From contig DPKF01000046.1 in NCBI GenBank assembly GCA_003542655.1, forward strand, positions 1-12,903: a DNA stretch of 12,903 nt. Direction: 5' to 3'. The stretch's first letter is position 1; each line of letters starts with the position of its first letter. The stretch comes from Holosporales bacterium (GTDB lineage Bacteria > Pseudomonadota > Alphaproteobacteria > Paracaedibacterales > UBA11393). Made by a program: the position numbers and the translations under genes. The notes below the pieces were generated by a model. It was not told the DNA's origin. It saw only the letters and a program-made list of their open reading frames with translations, and made no database searches. This document shows positions 8,701 through 12,903 of the stretch, in pieces.

Positions 8701-10710
8701 ATCCACATGATTTAAAACTGTTGCTTCTAACGTTGTTTTATTTGCTTTAAGATTTGGTTTAAAATCGATCCTGTCAGCCCTTAAAAATACTTCGTCCAGC
8801 GGATTTTGGAATACAAGGCTCCTTTTACTGTCCGTTAAAAATTCTCTACCATTAAACTGAAATGTTTTTTGATTTCCTTTTACCTCCGTAACACCACACA
8901 TCTTCACATATTTTGCCAACTCTCCAAAATGTAATGCCCCTAAAACATTATGTCCCGCCGTTTGCGTTCTTTCACAATTACTTGTAAGATGTGTTTGACC
9001 AGCATTCACATTCTTCAAAGATGTTTGAGTCCCACTTAAAAAAATGGATGCAATATTTGTTGAAATATTATTAAAAACACTCCACTCACTGTCAACAGAT
9101 AACGTAGCGTCATTTTTAAGTTTGTTAAATTTCGCATCATAATTTTGATTGACTCTCGCCTTTACCTGAACTGTTCCAATACCTAATTTGGGACCAACAC
9201 AATAATCATCAACATCAATTCCAGCAAAATCAAGGCGATGATATCCAGTAAGTCTTAGACTTTTTCCTTTAAATCCCCAATGATATTGCCGGGACCAATT
9301 TGTGCCCATTTGATTAGATGTTTGGATTCCTCCTATCATATAAAGGCGCATCTTTTCCAAATTCTGATCAAAAGGTTTTGGTAGTCCAGTGAGAGAGAGC
9401 TTTTTATCTTTATTTGATGTTTCAAGAGCCAAGGTATTAGCTACAATTTTTACAGCATCAATGGTTAAGGAAGAATCAGCCTTAAGGTGAAGCGTGCGTG
9501 CTTTTAATGATAACCTGTTAGGATTAAAGTCATACCTTGATAAGATATTGATATTCAAATAATTGTCAGATTCAAAACTACCTTGTAAATCAGCTCCATT
9601 ACCTGTATCAACACGCATAAGTTCACCAACTTTCCAGGAAAACTCTCCTTTTTTAACGCTGCTTGTTCCTCGAACAATCAAACTTTTTAAAGGGGATAAG
9701 TTTTGTGATGCCTCTACAATAGAACCGCTCATTTCTAAAATATGAAGAGCCTTCCCAAATTTTAATTGATTTGCCTCTATCAATCTATCAGAGATAATTT
9801 TAACGCCATAGCCATCTATTGCTCCTTCCCCTGTCAGTCCTCCATTTGCTACAAGGTAACACATCGCTGAACGAACCAAGCTTCCGGCTTCCAAAGTCAT
9901 TTGATTTCTACAAGTAAAACGGAGTTCTTTTTTTGCCTGTAATTCTGCTTTATCTAAAATATTAAGATTAAAAATAGATTGTACAGTTAAACATTCTTCC
10001 GCAAAAAATGAACCAAATAAGTTCACCTGAGACGCTTCGTTGGTAAAAACAGCACTTATGTTCTTTTTTGCGGAGACTCTTCCACCCAAATTTGCAATAT
10101 CCTTAAAAGTAACAGAATTCGTTTTAATGCTTGCTAAAAATTGAAATTTTGGATCTAGTGGCTCCAAAGCTTGCACGGTAATATTACCAAGCGTTTCAAA
10201 AAAACCTTCTGTTGGATGCAGATACCAACATGCTAAATCACCAAACCTTGACCGAAATAAGCTACGTCCTATAGAATGTTGTTTCAATATCAGTTTGTGA
10301 TGTTGATGTTCACTTTCAAAACTTAACTCTCCAAAATTGTCTAATTGTTTAGCTTGAAACAAAACCGATCCTTGATCATCTTTATGAAGCTTAATGTCAA
10401 GATGACCATGGTTTGTTAAGCGCAATTTTTGAAAATCTGACAAAGCATCTTTAGAAACCATACCAGTTGTTCTAAACACAATATCCCGTTCTTCAGTTTG
10501 CACCTCTGAAAGCTTTTTCCATACTTGGTTCCATTCATTTTCTGACAACCCATTAAGTTCCTCTAGAACAAAATGCGTGTCAGTATCCGTTATTTTTTGC
10601 AAATCATTAAGCTGCCTAATTTCTAAAGCCTGAAGAAAAACCGGATAAAATATCCAATAAATAACCAGATAAAAACGGAATATTTTACAAATATATCTTT
10701 GTTTTTTCAT
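5746..10710 (-). CDS. Exported polymorphic toxin: beta-solenoid stalk with C-terminal LHH-type HNH nuclease, 1654 aa
   Basis: The N-terminus has basic residues, a hydrophobic stretch and a likely cut after LQA (~29). Residues ~50-1000 are Ser/Thr/Asn/Val-rich beta-strand sequence like filamentous-haemagglutinin beta-helices (for example LNILDKAELQAKKELRF), followed by Gly-rich beta sequence (~1110-1220). Next come a charged linker (~1265-1320) and a hydrophobic segment (~1385-1430). The last ~130 residues are a toxin module: YAGK (1526-1529), GVPFNRNGFPDF (~1564-1575), then LHHHCDGKTM (1611-1620), IH (1628) and RHTGG (1632-1636). That pattern is known for LHH/WHH-type nucleases of the HNH/endonuclease VII fold, where the His residues bind metal and cut nucleic acid. 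A TPS secretion domain is not evident and no TpsB gene is nearby, so the export route beyond the inner membrane is unknown. The start has GGGA at 10721-10724. No cytoplasmic immunity gene is seen. Confidence 0.85.
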   Translation of the reverse strand: MKKQRYICKIFRFYLVIYWIFYPVFLQALEIRQLNDLQKITDTDTHFVLEELNGLSENEWNQVWKKLSEVQTEERDIVFRTTGMVSKDALSDFQKLRLTNHGHLDIKLHKDDQGSVLFQAKQLDNFGELSFESEHQHHKLILKQHSIGRSLFRSRFGDLACWYLHPTEGFFETLGNITVQALEPLDPKFQFLASIKTNSVTFKDIANLGGRVSAKKNISAVFTNEASQVNLFGSFFAEECLTVQSIFNLNILDKAELQAKKELRFTCRNQMTLEAGSLVRSAMCYLVANGGLTGEGAIDGYGVKIISDRLIEANQLKFGKALHILEMSGSIVEASQNLSPLKSLIVRGTSSVKKGEFSWKVGELMRVDTGNGADLQGSFESDNYLNINILSRYDFNPNRLSLKARTLHLKADSSLTIDAVKIVANTLALETSNKDKKLSLTGLPKPFDQNLEKMRLYMIGGIQTSNQMGTNWSRQYHWGFKGKSLRLTGYHRLDFAGIDVDDYCVGPKLGIGTVQVKARVNQNYDAKFNKLKNDATLSVDSEWSVFNNISTNIASIFLSGTQTSLKNVNAGQTHLTSNCERTQTAGHNVLGALHFGELAKYVKMCGVTEVKGNQKTFQFNGREFLTDSKRSLVFQNPLDEVFLRADRIDFKPNLKANKTTLEATVLNHVDPEQFEGGELTVKADVYEDGVERLIQMIDRCQNVKKARMIMLTTDWRNTTERHFQHPDLTLAFNSIYSSASIDAKRDLCLIGVTGVEIETLYEVVRKYYHASDILGFSETSGSRDSAHFKRVVINADGHLVIAAEDGEARFKGAVLQAKELDIFAKSVVLGSVVAQLESFEHKERWWGLAKETIRKVYEVACATQLRGVRGSIRATKAKLVGKGAQFAFSQLALHGEKGIELRGQLLHAETDIEKARLVLNFFGLDIIDPFDEGIPVISPSISWGFKTTRSLINEAFHLMGSVAANSLSVSTGESASADFRGSHVNVQDLEAETNNLLFGGAERSRSCELTSNTITQGVAFMPIFPFFGPTASYRMNKQRNTCRGWDSGNVCIGHLHNKLSDMKFYANNVFGGIFRNSGKDFSVLVDHKQTIESQDGWSSSVGIGYETLSLGFGMNGGEKRSSEGTDFHTPPGLFRSDIRYPDFDNRWGFNFDVTLSFNPSKLGGGFGFQAGDYNFSVHSSMVTAFIGGGNTTGFFGNLSKYSAMVGASAKIGVNFVNAMGLADVLDQETVAFFNRAGHIISAVDGNIQGACSIGNVCQGWKEHCKKAAEAKSILEANNFLDEENVLIDVESVKEEQESRKIESMELLIDPTKQLEGEKTAVGKGKPNDFLVWFSKQIERENTKKVNNIGYLNTKQRDPAFDQLIKAGIAFGGRINDLEERYPTIANVMNLVVSGMALCRVGSLLVGASSSVVMPIALGIYVTYEGSQFIYNYVKNNYGHENAQSLMRSLYFLGEMTSAVNMGKKIPNNLISKLLNDCVIKQKLAPYELGSGKSIAERLFGNNFNKPLSEWLYIIKINGRNPVNSKYAGKIFYFNQQWVAKNLKGVTDPVKIRIIKSLAERFPLGVPFNRNGFPDFSRYAVKKVRIPFSGNSKTDIRLGEKVLGKTPEGKVLHHHCDGKTMILIDETIHNAIRHTGGDAITRYLNESGKITIWSK

Positions 10711-10739
10711 TATTCAAGACTCCCTGTAAATTGGCATAT

Positions 10740-11348
10740 TTAGCACATCATAGATTGCAAACTAAAAAAGTTGAAAATCCGAAACGCACTTACGTGCTGA
10801 TTAGAATGTATAGGAAAGAAGTCCCAGATAGCCAGACAGGACTGTTGCAGAGAGTATACTTTGTTTGTAAGACAAGAGTATAACCCTGTACGTTGCAAGA
10901 CGATATCAAAATTAGCCAAACATACCCCATTCTTCATCGGTAATGTATCACTCTTTTCAAGCAGACTAAACTTTCTTTTTCCTGAAGAAAACATAGTAAA
11001 ATTATCAGAAAGTGATGCTTCTTTTTTTTCACTCCACTTAATTTCTTCCTCATCATCTGTCAAAACAGTCGACATTTTTGAGGTGTATTCTGCCTGAATA
11101 TGACTTGAAGAATCACCTTTAATACTACGTTGAGAGAGCTCTGTTTCCTGAAGATATTGCTGTGACGTTACCAATCCTTCGTCAATTGCTCTACGGCTTA
11201 TGAGCCTATTAGCGGATGCTACCCCCTCTCTCCCACTTTGAGAATCCTGCATTGTCCAAGCCAATTGATGGCAGAATAACACTAAAATTAAAAATACATT
11301 AAAGATTTTATTAATGGCGGTAAAAATAGATTTACTAAATTTTTTCAT
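10740..11348 (-). CDS. Exported or membrane-anchored unknown protein, first gene of the toxin operon, 202 aa
   Basis: No recognised domain. It starts MKKFSKSIF, with a hydrophobic stretch (~15-30, FLILVLFCHQLAW) fitting a signal peptide or anchor. An AGGA (11356-11359) lies 7 bases before the ATG. The middle (~35-125) is polar and Ser/Glu-rich, probably disordered. The last ~60 residues are hydrophobic and aromatic with four Cys (CLANFDIV, YSCLTN, QSCLAIW, ending MMC). It precedes the toxin gene by 29 bp on the same strand and so is probably co-transcribed. Position would fit an accessory protein for export or anchoring of the large toxin, but it does not resemble TpsB/FhaC transporters. The atypical C-terminus could also mark a frameshifted end. 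Confidence 0.6.
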   Translation of the reverse strand: MKKFSKSIFTAINKIFNVFLILVLFCHQLAWTMQDSQSGREGVASANRLISRRAIDEGLVTSQQYLQETELSQRSIKGDSSSHIQAEYTSKMSTVLTDDEEEIKWSEKKEASLSDNFTMFSSGKRKFSLLEKSDTLPMKNGVCLANFDIVLQRTGLYSCLTNKVYSLQQSCLAIWDFFPIHSNQHVSAFRIFNFFSLQSMMC

Positions 11349-11380
11349 TTTATTATCCTGCTATCTACCTGTACTGCAAT

Positions 11381-11415
11381 TAAAAAACAAAAAAGACCCT
11401 AAAAAATTAGAGTCT
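11381..11415 (-). terminator. Intrinsic terminator before the toxin operon (possible attenuator)
   Basis: Read on the - strand, AGACTCTAA (11415-11407) pairs with TTAGGGTCT (11402-11394) over 9 bp with one G-U, around a TTTT loop. It is followed by a run of T broken by a single G (11393-11382). There is no T-run in the + direction, so it acts on leftward transcription. It ends about 33 bp before the ATG at 11348 and no convincing promoter lies between, so operon transcripts must read through it or start in an unusual place. Confidence 0.8.
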
Positions 11416-11561
11416 CGTAAGTCTTATAATATATCTCGTACCAGCATTATTAATATTTTGCACAACACAAGCGCTTATACTTTTCAGAGTTTAATTTCTT
11501 TTGATCTGAAGTTGCATTTAATGAGAGCTCCATAGCTCTAAAACCGAGATTAGTACATTCT
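11382..11561 (-). ncRNA. Candidate ~180-nt structured leader or small RNA ending at the terminator
   Basis: Between the predicted promoter and the terminator lies non-coding sequence with small hairpins on the - strand. AGAGCT/AGCTCT (11524-11539) has a 4-nt loop and TTCAGA/TCTGAA (11483-11510) a 16-nt loop; a self-complementary AAGCGCTT sits near 11469-11476. The region could be the 5' leader of the toxin operon controlled by attenuation, or an independent sRNA. Which of these holds cannot be read from the sequence. Confidence 0.4.
11450..11533 (-). CDS. Possible 27-codon leader ORF upstream of the terminator
   Basis: ATG at 11533 opens MELSLNATSDQKKLNSEKYK and continues RLCCAKY to TAA at 11450, 35 nt before the terminator stem. 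There is no good ribosome-binding site (only GAG in AGAGCT), so it may be a chance frame. It matters only if the terminator is a translation-coupled attenuator; the tandem Cys codons near its end would be the part to look at. Confidence 0.15.
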   Translation of the reverse strand: MELSLNATSDQKKLNSEKYKRLCCAKY

Positions 11562-11567
11562 GAAATC

Positions 11568-11596
11568 ATAAAAACATACAGAAAAGTAAAAGTCAA
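11568..11596 (-). promoter_or_regulatory. Candidate sigma70-type promoter for the leader and toxin operon
   Basis: On the - strand TTGACT (11596-11591, five of six to the -35 consensus) is followed 17 nt later by TTTTAT (11573-11568, four of six to the -10). Transcription would start near 11561, giving a leader of about 210 nt to the first ATG with the terminator near its end. An alternative -10, TATGAT (11570-11565), has 20-nt spacing and is less likely. Confidence 0.4.
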
Positions 11597-11896
11597 GTTC
11601 TCTGTTCGCAGCCTTTATACATATTGAATAAAGTAAGCATTTTTGATGACAAATATAGCACTCAAGACTGGATTGCATATTCTATATTTAATAGTTCTCT
11701 ATATACGCATATACCCAACCATCATACGAAAAACTCTACTCTCAATATTTTCGGACAATCTATTATATCCGACACTGTTTTTCATATAGTGTAAGGTATT
11801 TTTTATGGTCTTTTCAACCACATCTGGTGGAGTGTGTGCAAAACAAATGGTTTTTTACCGACTAAAAAGTTAGTTAAATAGTTGAAATTTTTAAAG
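11597..11896. other. AT-rich intergenic stretch without a gene
   Basis: No convincing ORF, RNA gene or mobile-element ORF is seen on either strand. A short interrupted inverted repeat TCGGA/TCCGA lies at 11751-11755 and 11768-11772, and a small CCAC/GTGG hairpin near 11819-11831; neither has a T-run. The segment separates the toxin operon from the AbiE-like module. Confidence 0.5.
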
Positions 11897-11965
11897 AATA
11901 GTCCATAAACCCTAAAAATATATTTAGAGACGCTTTGTATTTAGGGACATATTTTATGGACTATT
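11897..11965. repeat. Long interrupted inverted repeat (terminator-like or MITE-like)
   Basis: AATAGTCCATAAA (11897-11909) is perfectly complementary to TTTATGGACTATT (11953-11965). Inside it, CCCTAAA (11910-11916) pairs with TTTAGGG (11940-11946), with a 6-nt bulge (11947-11952) and a 23-nt loop. The 20-bp stem lies 33 bp downstream of the AbiEii-like stop codon. Flanking T-runs are weak on both strands (CTTTAAAAATTT on the -), so it is not a classical intrinsic terminator. It may stabilise the mRNA 3' end or be a small mobile-element remnant. Confidence 0.75.
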
Positions 11966-11998
11966 TTAGGGGAAGTTTGGTACAGTGAAGGTGAGTGT

Positions 11999-12859
11999 CT
12001 ATAAAACGAACATTTGTTGATAAAAGTTTTTAAGCAAATGTGATGTAAAGTTCCACAAATCTTCTAACCGCGTTTCATCTCTTGTGTACTCAGGTGTCAA
12101 AAAACGACGCATTTCTGTTTTAAATTCCTGAATAAGTTTTTCATCATTTCCCATCGCATCAACTCTGTGTTTGTATTCTTCAAGAAAAAATGTTAAGTCA
12201 ATTTTTCGATCTTTTATTTTGAGCGGTATTAGATCTATTGTTGGTATAATATTTTTGCTGTGACACCAGCCTATATCCCATATATCTCTGTATTTTATCC
12301 TATTAGGCCTTAATGCGAATGCTATCAATTTATCCGTATAAATTTCTTCCAAACTTTGAGCATTTACAACTAGACCTGAAGTTCCAAAATCCACTCCATA
12401 TGGATTTAGAATCATCTGTGGGCTAATATCATAAGATTTTAACGCACATATATCGATATTAATGCGCTGGGCTGGTAAATGTTTGGATGCGCCCCTTGTT
12501 TCAATTCTAATTTTCCAAGTGTCTACTAGATCTGTATCTTTTTTAGGCTCCGAAACCTGAACGTTAAGTTCATATTTATTTTTTAACGTGCTGGTTATTA
12601 CCCTGCCCAAATCAATAAGACTTTCTCTATTAAAATTCAAACCACCTGTAAAGTCGAGGTCTTCACTAAGCCTTACACCACCATAACAAGCCCTCAAACA
12701 GGTTCCACCAATAAATGTCAGCTGTGTCAAAAGTTTTGCATTACGCATTGCAAGCAAAATATCATGATGCAAAATTTCTTTTTCTACAACGGATCTAAGT
12801 TGCATGAGTTTGGGCTGGTTTTTCAAAGCCGCATTAACAACTTTATCAAACATGATCAT
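11999..12859 (-). CDS. AbiEii-type nucleotidyltransferase toxin (type IV toxin-antitoxin family), 286 aa
   Basis: The nucleotidyltransferase core is visible: FIGGTCLR (49-56), then RLSEDLDF (63-70) with the two metal-binding Asp of the DxD-like pair (D67, D69), a third acidic residue in INIDIC (D136), and the family's later block SLEEIYTDKLIA (K177) ... KYRDIWDI (R191, D192, D195). Length is usual for the family. AbiEii proteins are GTP-binding nucleotidyltransferases that slow growth or block phage and are countered by AbiEi; related members modify tRNA. A ribosome-binding GGGAG (12867-12871) lies 7 bases before the ATG at 12859, which overlaps the preceding gene's TGA (ATGA), implying translational coupling. 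All key residues are present, so the gene looks intact. The exact substrate is not predictable here. Confidence 0.88.
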   Translation of the reverse strand: MIMFDKVVNAALKNQPKLMQLRSVVEKEILHHDILLAMRNAKLLTQLTFIGGTCLRACYGGVRLSEDLDFTGGLNFNRESLIDLGRVITSTLKNKYELNVQVSEPKKDTDLVDTWKIRIETRGASKHLPAQRINIDICALKSYDISPQMILNPYGVDFGTSGLVVNAQSLEEIYTDKLIAFALRPNRIKYRDIWDIGWCHSKNIIPTIDLIPLKIKDRKIDLTFFLEEYKHRVDAMGNDEKLIQEFKTEMRRFLTPEYTRDETRLEDLWNFTSHLLKNFYQQMFVL

Positions 12860-12903
12860 GAATCATCTCCCATTGTATCAAATCCGTATTTCTTTTTGTT
12901 TTT
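12856..12903 (-). CDS. 3' end of an upstream gene, probably the AbiEi-like antitoxin partner (partial)
   Basis: The frame ending at TGA (12858-12856) is open to the window edge and reads KNKKKYGFDTMGDDS. It overlaps the start of the AbiEii-like gene by an ATGA. Gene order, same strand and overlap match AbiEi/AbiEii operons, in which the DNA-binding antitoxin comes first. Only 15 codons are visible, so the identity is inferred from position. Confidence 0.5.
   Translation of the reverse strand, partial: KNKKKYGFDTMGDDS

Noticed and set aside
11349..11381. A possible promoter (TTGCAG, 16-17 nt, GATAAT) directly before the first operon gene
   Set aside because: Its -10 would overlap the space between RBS and ATG and give a leaderless mRNA without the visible AGGA; the -35 also matches only three of six bases.
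11314..11535. A 73-codon + strand frame in the intergenic leader region
   Set aside because: It has no RBS, overlaps the start of the 202-residue gene in antisense and the terminator stem, and shows no protein-like features.

Overview
The window is AT-rich DNA from a proteobacterium. Its content is an export-heavy accessory locus, nested mobile elements and an AbiE-like toxin gene, which would suit a host-associated or intracellular lineage such as a protist endosymbiont. That placement is an inference from gene content and composition; no phylogenetic marker is present.

Left end (1-2040): a group II intron on the + strand, cut by the window at its 5' side. It encodes a 509-residue reverse transcriptase/maturase (326-1855), followed by a canonical 34-nt domain V (1873-1906) and a domain VI with a bulged branch-point A (A1941). 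The 3' splice boundary is most likely after 1947. The next 93 bp (1948-2040) look like the left end of an IS3-type insertion sequence, with a TG-initiated terminal repeat and the start of its first ORF on the - strand. The intron therefore appears to sit inside an insertion sequence, in antisense to its ORF.

Centre (2060-11348): five genes on the - strand with gaps of 13 to 29 bp, read from right to left. In order they are: a 202-residue exported or membrane-anchored unknown; a 1654-residue exported beta-solenoid protein ending in an LHH-type HNH/endonuclease VII-fold nuclease domain (a polymorphic toxin); two exported paralogues of 267 and 183 residues sharing RBS, signal peptide and a C-terminal AAQAQAQRDLA tail; and a 759-residue exported leucine-rich-repeat protein. 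All five begin with a signal peptide or N-terminal membrane segment. No cytoplasmic immunity gene and no TpsB transporter is seen, so this is not a textbook CDI/FhaB locus. Upstream there is a plausible sigma70-type promoter, about 180 nt of leader, and a strong intrinsic terminator that ends before the first gene. This suggests attenuation of the operon or a separate small RNA.

Right end (11597-12903): a non-coding stretch of about 400 bp, a 20-bp-stem hairpin (11897-11965), and an AbiEii-type nucleotidyltransferase gene. Its start codon overlaps, by an ATGA, the stop of an upstream gene that runs out of the window, as in AbiEi/AbiEii type IV toxin-antitoxin operons.
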